Positions 1 through 7,575 of a stretch of DNA of 64,000 bases are shown here, one piece after another; position 1 is the first letter of the stretch; every line of letters starts with the position of its first letter. The notes below the pieces were generated by a model that was not told the DNA's origin, did not search any database, and saw only the letters and a list, made by a program, of their open reading frames with translations. Origin of the DNA: Endozoicomonas sp965196975 (GTDB lineage: Bacteria; Pseudomonadota; Gammaproteobacteria; Pseudomonadales; Endozoicomonadaceae); assembly GCF_965196975.1 (NCBI RefSeq), contig NZ_OZ239981.1:1302001-1366000 (forward strand), written 5' to 3'. A program made the position numbers and the translations under genes.

Positions 1-719
1 CTCAGCCAGCCACTCATGAGATTACTGACTGTGACGGCTTCTTCTTCACCTGGCAAAAGATCATAGCCATTAGCAAGTCGGTCAATATAATTTTCATTTT
101 TTGGGTTCCAGTCAGTGGCATCTTTCTTCCGGAACTCTACATCAAAGTCCATATGTCCATAGCTGCAATGCTGGCTCTCATGAACAACAACATCTGCATA
201 ACACTTTTTTGCTCTGTGATGACACTCCTCAACTTTTTTTTGCTCACCAGTGTCGGTGATTACCGTCCTTTCATCGCAAACTTCGTAGGTTCCGCAGGTT
301 AAAGCATCCTCAACCATTTCACAGTTTTCCCAGTACCAGTGAAGATCTTGATTGTATTTAATCCTTGCAGCCCAGGTTGGCGTTGGTTGATGGCGAAGGG
401 TTTCGGCCGCTTCGTATCTATCAATGTTTTTCTGATCCAGCCAGGCCTCTTCATCAAAAAGATAAGGCTTCCGTGTGTGAACATGGTTGGCGGGTGAGCA
501 CATTAATTCCTCTGAACGGAAGTTACGGGTTTTGTGTGCTGGGATTGTTTGACCCGGGCAAGCATGGCTGTGAATGGGAAATGGTGATAGTGAACGTTGG
601 ACACAATAATTTTCGATATAGTAGGAGTTTGACGATCCCTTTTTGAAAGCGTAAGTGTGGAGTGATAGGAATATTAATGCCAATAGAGCTGAGCATATAA
701 AACGAACGTTAATATTCAC
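1..719 (-). CDS. Secreted protein with HExxH motif, C-terminus beyond window edge
   Basis: An open frame of 239 codons runs from a GTG at 719 off the left edge. I translated it by hand; no stop interrupts it and in-frame stops lie just upstream of the GTG. The N-terminus reads like a Sec signal peptide: a short polar start, a hydrophobic core (about residues 7-20) and a likely cleavage after TYA near residue 24. The mature part is rich in Cys, His and acidic residues. At residues 180-184 it has HESQH, preceded by VVV, which matches the zinc-binding HExxH pattern of many metallopeptidases. I do not recognise the family, and one HExxH alone does not prove a protease. Start codon and function are uncertain; that the frame is coding is fairly clear from the unbroken length and the signal peptide. 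Confidence 0.6.
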   Translation of the reverse strand, partial: MNINVRFICSALLALIFLSLHTYAFKKGSSNSYYIENYCVQRSLSPFPIHSHACPGQTIPAHKTRNFRSEELMCSPANHVHTRKPYLFDEEAWLDQKNIDRYEAAETLRHQPTPTWAARIKYNQDLHWYWENCEMVEDALTCGTYEVCDERTVITDTGEQKKVEECHHRAKKCYADVVVHESQHCSYGHMDFDVEFRKKDATDWNPKNENYIDRLANGYDLLPGEEEAVTVSNLMSGWL

Positions 720-757
720 TGTAATGACCTGTGATACTGGTTTTTATTAAAATCATT

Positions 758-789
758 GAGCACCTGAGGGGGAGACGACTCAGGTGCTC
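758..789 (-). terminator. Hairpin terminator after the secreted-protein gene at 824-2383
   Basis: A perfect 11-bp inverted repeat (gagcacctgag / ctcaggtgctc) with a 10-nt loop lies just past the stop of the upstream minus-strand gene. On the minus strand it is followed by an A/T-rich stretch with a short T run. It separates the two secreted-protein genes into different transcripts. Confidence 0.65.
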
Positions 790-823
790 TGTATTTCTCT
801 ATTGACTCGTGAGTTATGTCTTT

Positions 824-2383
824 TTAATTGAATAACTCTCTTTGTTTTCTTTTTTTAATCAGAAGGCTGTTTTGAGTCATCATATCCACTTCTTTTTGTA
901 ATTTTCTGGCTCTTTCAAGACGGTTTTCCTGGTTTCTAAGAATTCCCACAGATTGAGCTAGAGATCCTTTCAGGGTGTCGGCATCAACCATACCAACATC
1001 GCTTTCTATATCATCGTCGTCATCCCCAAAGCCAAATGTCTGATTGGCTTTGCTTTCAAAAAATGCGCGGGCGGCCTTGTCAGTAAGGTAGTGTTGTTTA
1101 TAGCCATCTCTGACGCGTTTCAAACCACCAGCCTGACTTAGAGTAATTTCCTCATCAAGATCTCGTTTTAAAAGACCGATGATGAAAAATTTCGTATCCA
1201 TCTCATTTGATTTTCCGGATGCCCAGGTTACCCAGGCATTGACTGAACGCCACTCTCTGCTGGCAGAGCTTTCCACTGTGCCAAAGGCTTCAGTAGCCAT
1301 GTTGGCGTAACGTGTCAGGTCATTTACGTCATAAATTGCTTGAGCGCTTGGTACCTGCATATCACTCAGATAGTAGTCCAGGTTAAATACCCGCTTGGTG
1401 TATTCAACAGGAATGCTACCAATTTTTATGCCGTAAACGGCTCGAAGGTATGATCTTGCCCAGAACGCATCCAGTAACATCTCTTTAGCGCGTTTAGCGC
1501 CTGCAAGGTCAACACTGGTTCTATATCTTTGTGATGTTCCGAAGGTGTCGATAAAGGCGTGTATTGCTCGAAAAGTAAAGTGGTTGATACTGGTGTCAAT
1601 TACCCGTCTGTCACGAGAGGGCATTATTCTCAACGCAGTGATTTCTTTGGACATCCTTTCTATTTCTTCCGGAGAATAAATAGGACCTTCGTCTAAGAAT
1701 TCATCTACTTCAACAATGGTTAATCTGCGGGTTGTTTCATCCGGAAGTTTGACTGTGAAGTGCAAAAGCTCCGCTCTTCTGGTGATTGCCTGGACAATTC
1801 CATTGTAATAATCGACAAGTTCCTGCATGTTAACGACGCCTTCTTTGTCAGCGGTAATGTCAGGTCGCAGTTTTGGTAAGTATTTCAGGGTTTGAATATC
1901 AATTTTGAAATTGTCACTTCTTTTTCTATACGCTTCTACTCTATCCAGAAATTCCTTAACAGGCACGGCTTGAAAGGATCGGCTATCTGACATTGTATGG
2001 AGATCTGATGATAGCTGGTTAAGCTCTTCAATATTTCCTCTGAGTCTGTCAAGAGTTGATCTGAGGACTTCACCATCTTTTTCACCACGCTTGTAGAAAG
2101 CCTCTATATATTTTTGTTCAACATCGGACTTATTGGAAAAGTTGATGGTTAAGTCTTCTCTGTCCTGAGGAGCAACATTAATAACAGGGGCTGAGTGTTT
2201 TGATGTGCCGGGGTAAGGAGGTGGAGGATAGTATCCTTGGTCTTCACGATAGGTAGGGGATTGACCATAGCGGTCGAAATGTGCTGTTTCTTCCCGTTCA
2301 GGCTCACGAGCTTCTACTTGGCAGATGGATGAAATTGCAATGGCAAATAGAGAGGTAAATAATGCGCCAGTGATTTTGTTCAT
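824..2383 (-). CDS. Secreted protein of unknown function (519 aa)
   Basis: The protein starts with a clear Sec signal peptide (residues 1-25: hydrophobic core LFTSLFAIAISSI, likely cleavage after VEA). A Pro/Tyr-rich linker follows (about 40-60), then a long, mostly helical, charged region with Leu/Glu/Arg heptad-like spacing that may form coiled coils. Near residue 455 there is a run of five Asp residues. The C-terminus is strongly charged (KKRKQRELFN). No catalytic motif or transmembrane segment is visible after the signal peptide, so the protein is probably periplasmic or exported. I do not recognise a family. Its own terminator follows and the 376 bases upstream hold no other gene, so it appears to be transcribed alone. 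Confidence 0.75.
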   Translation of the reverse strand: MNKITGALFTSLFAIAISSICQVEAREPEREETAHFDRYGQSPTYREDQGYYPPPPYPGTSKHSAPVINVAPQDREDLTINFSNKSDVEQKYIEAFYKRGEKDGEVLRSTLDRLRGNIEELNQLSSDLHTMSDSRSFQAVPVKEFLDRVEAYRKRSDNFKIDIQTLKYLPKLRPDITADKEGVVNMQELVDYYNGIVQAITRRAELLHFTVKLPDETTRRLTIVEVDEFLDEGPIYSPEEIERMSKEITALRIMPSRDRRVIDTSINHFTFRAIHAFIDTFGTSQRYRTSVDLAGAKRAKEMLLDAFWARSYLRAVYGIKIGSIPVEYTKRVFNLDYYLSDMQVPSAQAIYDVNDLTRYANMATEAFGTVESSASREWRSVNAWVTWASGKSNEMDTKFFIIGLLKRDLDEEITLSQAGGLKRVRDGYKQHYLTDKAARAFFESKANQTFGFGDDDDDIESDVGMVDADTLKGSLAQSVGILRNQENRLERARKLQKEVDMMTQNSLLIKKRKQRELFN

Positions 2384-2759
2384 TGTTTAAACTCTGGATT
2401 TTGGATATTCATAACGGATAGATTGACCGTGAAAAAAGAATATAGTTCCAATTTGCAGAGGGTATTGTGTTAATTTTTTGAATGAAAAAAAATTTAAATA
2501 GCAAAAGTGAATAGTTGATTCGATTTAATTTATTTTGTTTGTGCTGCTTTTGCCATTTTATCCTTTTTTGCTGCTGACCTATTTTATTTTCTGGTGATAG
2601 GGTAAGTGTGCTGGATAGCTGTTTAGGTGTACCATCTGACTGGATGGTCGGCTATCAGTAAATTTAGGCTCGCTTAGTTAGCATCTTATTCTCCGGTGCT
2701 CCTGGCTTTGGGGCTGACATCTTGATTGGCTGTGCTCTGCATAATTGAGAAAACGGGCA
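2384..2759. other. Intergenic region without a recognisable gene
   Basis: This AT-rich spacer lies between two minus-strand genes. It must hold the promoter of the 824-2383 gene and the transcript end of the phosphorylase gene, but I see no clear promoter, terminator hairpin, RNA gene or ORF of note. Confidence 0.5.
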
Positions 2760-4469
2760 TTAGTTTGAAATAAGCCAAAGTGATTGGTAGGGAGTTAAGT
2801 ACTCTGAGTGACAGGGATTTTGTTTGAGTAAATCCAAATAATTTTTATATTGTTCCAAGTCTATTTGTATATGTGTTGTTGTAAGGTTGTGAATGGCAAT
2901 CAGATGTCTGCCTGTTTTTGGGTCAGTTCTTGAAAATGCGAAAATGCCTGGGCAGATATCTATGATTTTTTGTGGGTTATCAGGGTGAAAACAGCTTTCT
3001 TTTCTGCGGATTTCAATGACTTTTTTCAAGGTTCTGAAGATCATATTCTGCATAGAAACTGGGTTGTCCAGCTCTGAGAGCAGGTCTTCAATATCCCATT
3101 TACGACGGTTGATGGACCGGGTGCGGCCAGATCGTTCAACGCCGGCAAGATCGTTTGGAGTGGCCAGCAGACTGTGAATATAGATAGCTGGAATACCTTT
3201 CATTCCAAGCATGATGATCTGTGAGCAGAGAAAACGCTGTGCCTGCCAGTGGTCCTCACCGCGCCGTGTACCTTTCATGGCATCAAATAGAGAAATATTG
3301 ATTTCGTAAGGTTTTTCGCTCTGATCCTGAAGTGTTCGCATGCTGACGAATCCGCCAAAGCGGTGCATGCTGTCCACCAGTTCAGAGACTTCGTTATTGG
3401 GAACCAGTCCTTCAAGTGGCCGCAGTCCAATGCCGTCATGGGAAGCGGTGAAATTCAGTGTAGTGCAACCCTCAGGGTATTCTGGCAGTGCCCTTGCCCA
3501 GTGCGCCAGGTATTTCTCGGTGCCCCTGTTTAGTGCATGAAGTATCAGGGGGGGGAGCGCAAACTGGTACACCATATGCGCCTCGTTACCTTGAGAGAAA
3601 TAGCTGAAGTTTTCAGGGTCAGGTACATTTGTTTCTGTTATCAGTAATGCGCCAGGCCGGGCTTTTTCAACAATCAGTCGCATTACTTTTACGATGGCAT
3701 GTGTCTCTGGTAGATGCACACAGGATGTATTGAGCCTCTTCCATAAAAAAGCAATCGCATCAAGACGCACTACGCTGGTGCCCTGGGTAAGATAGAAAAG
3801 GACAATATCGACCATTTTTATCAGCACATCCGGGTTTTTGAAGTTAAGGTCGATCTGGTCCTCACTGAAGGTGGCCCAGACGTGGCGGGTTCCCCGGCGT
3901 GTCTGGGTGGGTACTAGCAGAGGCGAGTTTCTGGGGCGGGTTACCATGGTCAGATCGGTTGCAGGCTCTTCCTCAATAAAGTAATCCCGGCCTGGCCGGG
4001 TGCCACTGACAAAATCAGCAAACCATAGACTTTCTCTGGAAACATGGTTAATCACCAGGTCTGTCATCACCCGGTAATCTTCAGATATTGCTCTGATATC
4101 CTCCCAGCTTCCCAGTGCTGGATTGACCTGCAAGTAATCAATGACTGAAAAGCCGTCATCAGAGCTGAAAGGAAAATAGGGAAGTATATGAACCGTTGAA
4201 ATGAGCTGTCCCAACTGACTTTTGATAAATTCATTCAATACGTTGAGTGGCTTTTTTTGACCATCTTTCAAGCTGTCGCCGTAGGTGATCAGAAAAATAT
4301 CCTGCTCTGACCAGGCGTTAAAATCCTTTTGTTCGTGATTGTGCAAAAAGTGCTCAATCCGGCGAACGATGATGCTGGCGAGGTCATCAGACATATCACC
4401 ATAAGGCGTCTCAAGGAGTGTAGACAGGGACTGATGAAATGACGCAAAGATCGGTGGGTAGCTTTGCAC
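2760..4469 (-). CDS. GH13_18 sugar phosphorylase, probably glucosylglycerate phosphorylase
   Basis: This 569-aa protein belongs to the sucrose-phosphorylase branch of GH13. The family nucleophile motif (VVRLDAIAF), acid/base motif (LLITETNVP) and transition-state Asp motif (FTASHDGIGLRP) are all visible, and the length is normal. GH13_18 enzymes cleave an alpha-glucoside with phosphate to release glucose 1-phosphate; known substrates are sucrose, sucrose 6'-phosphate, glucosylglycerol and glucosylglycerate. The divergent neighbours galU, gpgP and gpgS make glucosylglycerate, so that substrate is the best inference. The E. coli relative YcjM is a glucosylglycerate phosphorylase. No signal peptide, so cytoplasmic. 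The start is a GTG at 4469 with an AGGAG ribosome site 7 nt upstream. Family assignment is sure; the exact substrate is inferred from context. Confidence 0.85.
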   Translation of the reverse strand: MQSYPPIFASFHQSLSTLLETPYGDMSDDLASIIVRRIEHFLHNHEQKDFNAWSEQDIFLITYGDSLKDGQKKPLNVLNEFIKSQLGQLISTVHILPYFPFSSDDGFSVIDYLQVNPALGSWEDIRAISEDYRVMTDLVINHVSRESLWFADFVSGTRPGRDYFIEEEPATDLTMVTRPRNSPLLVPTQTRRGTRHVWATFSEDQIDLNFKNPDVLIKMVDIVLFYLTQGTSVVRLDAIAFLWKRLNTSCVHLPETHAIVKVMRLIVEKARPGALLITETNVPDPENFSYFSQGNEAHMVYQFALPPLILHALNRGTEKYLAHWARALPEYPEGCTTLNFTASHDGIGLRPLEGLVPNNEVSELVDSMHRFGGFVSMRTLQDQSEKPYEINISLFDAMKGTRRGEDHWQAQRFLCSQIIMLGMKGIPAIYIHSLLATPNDLAGVERSGRTRSINRRKWDIEDLLSELDNPVSMQNMIFRTLKKVIEIRRKESCFHPDNPQKIIDICPGIFAFSRTDPKTGRHLIAIHNLTTTHIQIDLEQYKNYLDLLKQNPCHSEYLTPYQSLWLISN

Positions 4470-4628
4470 AATGCCTCTCCTGAAATAGCAGCAGTACGAA
4501 GTTCTGATTCACTTTCTTTATATCGGTAGCATGAGTTGTGCCATGTGGTTAGTCACTTAACGTTGGCATGGAAACTGCGTCAAATAACTGCATCACATTC
4601 AACGTAAAGCGATAAACGGAGTTATTGG

Positions 4629-5453
4629 ATGATTTCAAAATGCCTCTTTCCTGTTGCCGGTTATGGGACGCGATTTCTGCCAGCCACCAAGTCCATGCCT
4701 AAAGAAATGCTCCCAATTGTTGACAAGCCGCTGATTCAATATGGCGTTGAGGAGGCTATGGAAGCCGGATTAACGGATCTTGGTTTTGTGAATGGCCGGA
4801 ATAAGCGGGCGATACCGGATCACTTCGATATTAACTATGAGCTTGAGGCCGAGATCGCTGGAAGTGGTAAGGAGGAAAAGCTGTCTTCGATTCGGGATGT
4901 GATGTCAGCATGTACATTCTCTTATACACGACAGAATCAGATGTTGGGGTTGGGGCATGCCATTGCCTGTGGCAAGACATTAATTGGTGATCAGCCCTTC
5001 GGTGTCATTCTCGCCGATGATCTCTGTGTGAATGATGAAGGGCCATTGGTGATGGCTCAGCTGGTCAATCTTTATAAGCAGTTTCGATGCACGATTCTTG
5101 CGGTTCAGGAGGTGCCAGAGGCGGAAACCGAAAAATACGGTGTGATTGCGGGGGAGGCTCTGGATGAACAATTGATTCGGGTGACGGACATGGTTGAGAA
5201 GCCGGCTCCTTCCGAGGCGCCCAGCAATCTTGCTGTGATTGGACGTTACGTTCTGACCCCCGATATTTTTGACATTATTGCCAGCACGGAAGCTGGGAAA
5301 AACGGTGAGGTGCAGCTCACGGATGCCATTTTGACTCAGGCCAGGAGTGGTTGTGTGATTGCCTGCAAATTTCAGGGTAAGCGATTTGATTGCGGCAGTA
5401 TTGGTGGTTTTGTCGAGGCAACCAATGCCATTTATCAAAAGCGTTTTGGCTAA
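4629..5453 (+). CDS. galU: UTP-glucose-1-phosphate uridylyltransferase
   Basis: The 274-aa protein makes UDP-glucose from UTP and glucose 1-phosphate. The nucleotide-binding loop near the N-terminus (FPVAGYGTRFLPATKSMPKE), the LADDL metal-binding region and the VEKP motif match bacterial GalU, and the length is slightly shorter than the usual 290-300 aa. The ATG at 4629 has a GGAG ribosome site 8 nt upstream. It is first in a plus-strand run with gpgP (15-bp gap) and gpgS, so here it probably supplies the glucosyl donor for glucosylglycerate synthesis and reuses glucose 1-phosphate released by the divergent phosphorylase. The genome may hold another galU for envelope sugars. Confidence 0.9.
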   Translation: MISKCLFPVAGYGTRFLPATKSMPKEMLPIVDKPLIQYGVEEAMEAGLTDLGFVNGRNKRAIPDHFDINYELEAEIAGSGKEEKLSSIRDVMSACTFSYTRQNQMLGLGHAIACGKTLIGDQPFGVILADDLCVNDEGPLVMAQLVNLYKQFRCTILAVQEVPEAETEKYGVIAGEALDEQLIRVTDMVEKPAPSEAPSNLAVIGRYVLTPDIFDIIASTEAGKNGEVQLTDAILTQARSGCVIACKFQGKRFDCGSIGGFVEATNAIYQKRFG

Positions 5454-5971
5454 GCGGATGGTTTTTTGATGGAAGCAAAAACGCCGAGAATTCTGGTTTT
5501 TACCGATCTTGATGGTTCCCTTCTGGATCATGATAACTATAGCTGGGCTGTGGCTCAGCCTGCGCTGAAGTTGCTGTATGAGCGTGAAGTGCCGGTCATT
5601 TTTAATACCAGTAAAACACTGGCAGAGGCGGTTGTTATTCAGCGTAAAATGGGGATTGAGCAGCCGTTTATTACTGAAAATGGCATGGTGACAACGATCC
5701 CAGCGGGCTGTTTTCGGGATTCCTGTGAAACAGAACCTACCCACTTTTTTCATGGTCAGCCCTATCGGAGCATACGCCGGGTTTTATCCAATATCCGACG
5801 TCAGTATGGTTTTCGATTTAAAGGCTTTGGCGATTTGACTGAGGAACAGGTGGCCGAGGTTACCGGCTTATCAATAGGACGCCATGTGCGACTTTTAGGT
5901 TTGCATAAGGAGACATGACTGATCCTGCTTTCTGCTATTAAAAGCAGTAGAAAGCAAAGAAGGTTTCAGTC

Positions 5972-6862
5972 ATGCCCGTTGAAGAGTTTATCACTACAGT
6001 CTACTGCTTGATCGACGATTTGGTAAAAGAGCTTTTTCCTGTACCACTGCGACTTCGAGGGTTTCCACCAAAGCTCACTGATAGTGAAGCGATCACCATG
6101 GAAGTTGTCGGTGAATGGCTTGGGCATCATAAGGACACTGAGATTTGGAAGTATTTTACCCGACACTGGCGACACCTGTTTCCTGACATTCCTTCACGCT
6201 CGGCATTTGTCAAACAGGCCGCCAACTTATGGCATGTGAAACAACGACTGCAAATTCGTATAGTCCAGATGATGCATGCAGATAATGCAGATATCCATTT
6301 AATCGATGGTTTTCCGATTGATGTTGTCGTCAGAACCCGTGCACCACAGAGCCGTATCTTTAAAGCTGAGGCTGGTTATGGTTACTGCGCTTCCAAGGAC
6401 AAGAAGTTCTATGGCTTTCAGGGGCATTTGCTGGTTGAAGCACGAGGGATTCCTGTGGGTTTTACTCTGACCGCAGCGAACGTAGATGAGCGTGATGCAG
6501 CCTATGACATGCTCGAGACCATTTCTGGCCTCTTGCTTGGCGATAAGGGCTATATAAGGCCTGAGTTTAAAGCTGATTGTCAGGAATTAGGTATTGATCT
6601 TCAGACGCCACTGAGAAAAAACATGCAAGATGAACGTCCGAAGTCGTTTGTAAAGCTGGTATTACGGGTACGACGGAGAATAGAAACAGTGATAGGTCAA
6701 TTGACAGAGCGCTTTGAAATAGAAAAGTGCCATTGTCGAGATAGATGGCATATGACATCACGTATCGCTCGGAAGTTACTGGCACATAATATTGGTTCTT
6801 ATCTGAATATAATTGCTGGTCGTCCTGCAATACAGTTTGAGAACCTTATTTCCGAAGATTAA
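5972..6862 (+). CDS. IS982-family transposase
   Basis: This 296-aa DDE transposase has recognisable catalytic regions: LIDGFPIDV (first Asp), LLGDKGY (second Asp) and RRIETVIGQL (Glu), the usual arrangement in IS982 transposases, plus the N-terminal DSEAITMEVVGEWLG region. The length is typical. The protein is identical to that at 49341-50231. The gene starts 93 bp from the left IS end, with an AAGAAGG ribosome site before the ATG. There is no sign of frameshift, so the element is probably still able to move. Confidence 0.92.
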   Translation: MPVEEFITTVYCLIDDLVKELFPVPLRLRGFPPKLTDSEAITMEVVGEWLGHHKDTEIWKYFTRHWRHLFPDIPSRSAFVKQAANLWHVKQRLQIRIVQMMHADNADIHLIDGFPIDVVVRTRAPQSRIFKAEAGYGYCASKDKKFYGFQGHLLVEARGIPVGFTLTAANVDERDAAYDMLETISGLLLGDKGYIRPEFKADCQELGIDLQTPLRKNMQDERPKSFVKLVLRVRRRIETVIGQLTERFEIEKCHCRDRWHMTSRIARKLLAHNIGSYLNIIAGRPAIQFENLISED

Positions 6863-6920
6863 AAAACGGAAAGCAAATAATTGCGTGATTTTGAAGATAC
6901 AACTTGGACTTACCATCATG

Positions 6921-7090
6921 CTAGCCCGGATATTTCATAAACGTGCTCCCGTTCTCGCTTGTCCTTTGCCGCCCTAAGGGAGTTTTGCTCGGTCGACCGT
7001 ACTCCCCGGTACGGCACTCCCTCACAAAATCCCTTAGGGCGACAAAGTCCTGCCCGAGATTCGGGGCAGTTTATGAAATATCCGGGCTAG
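6921..7090. repeat. 170-bp palindromic (MITE-like) segment nested in IS982 copy 1
   Basis: Perfect 22-bp inverted arms bound the segment (6921-6942, starting ctagcccggatatttcat, and 7069-7090). A second arm pair (6964-6981 and 7030-7047, core cgccctaaggga) matches at 17 of 18 positions, and the centre has small palindromes around ggtcgacc and ccggtacgg. The whole segment could fold into one long imperfect hairpin. It has no ORF. It lies downstream of the transposase gene but inside the IS ends, and is repeated exactly in copy 2, so it travels with the element. It could be a non-autonomous element trapped in the IS, or a strong terminator that insulates it. Confidence 0.8.
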
Positions 7091-7575
7091 TAATTTGAGA
7101 TAGTTTCAGACAAAGTCGCACATCGCGTCAATAGGTGAAGCTAGTAAAGCCATGGCTCGAAAGGCCAGTGAGCCGTTGGTCTGGCTCGATAGTCACTCAG
7201 CGTTGCCAGAGTTTGTCGAATTGCTGGAGTCTGAAGGGCTTCACCTGACAAGGGGGGGGCGTTTTTATCATGTTTCCGTGAAAGGTAATAAAGGGCTGGC
7301 ACTGCAGGCGCTGCTGAAAAAGTACCGGCAGGAATATCCGGAAGATAGCTTTATGACCTGTGCTCTTGGGGATGGGATGAACGACTTGCCGATGCTTGAA
7401 GCAGTGGATTATCCGGTGCTTATCCGTTCGGAGCACGGTCTGGCACCGGATGTGAGTCATATTGTTGAGGTTGTTGAAGCCTCTGGCGTCGGTCCTGAGG
7501 GCTGGAATCAGGCCATCCTCGATTTGTTCAGTAAAAAAATAAAGTAATTTCTAATAGCAGAGAAAGGATGCGGTG

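Larger units (their letters stand above)
5879..7127 (+). mobile_element. IS982-family insertion sequence, copy 1
   Basis: This 1249-bp element has terminal inverted repeats (CGCCATGTGCGACTTT at 5880-5895 against CGCGATGTGCGACTTT read inward from 7127; 15 of 16 match) and an 8-bp target duplication TCAATAGG. It carries one transposase gene and, between the transposase stop and the right end, a 170-bp palindromic segment. An apparently identical copy lies at 49248-50496, 43,369 bp away in the same orientation. The identity and the intact target duplication show recent movement. The insertion splits gpgP. Confidence 0.92.
5469..7547 (+). pseudogene. gpgP: Glucosyl-/mannosyl-3-phosphoglycerate phosphatase, split by IS982 element
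   Basis: Two pieces (5469-5878 and 7136-7547) together encode a HAD-superfamily phosphatase of the mannosyl-3-phosphoglycerate phosphatase type. The N-terminal piece has the HAD nucleophile motif VFTDLDGSLLD and the Thr/Ser motif region (FNTSKT). The C-terminal piece has the conserved Lys region and the acidic motif LGDGMNDLPML. The break is a 1249-bp IS insertion flanked by TCAATAGG duplications (5871-5878 and 7128-7135). Removing the IS and one duplication gives an unbroken 273-aa frame across the joint (LSIGEASKAMARKASEP). The enzyme would dephosphorylate the GpgS product to glucosylglycerate. The downstream piece has an ATG at 7152 but lacks the catalytic Asp, so activity is unlikely. Confidence 0.9.
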
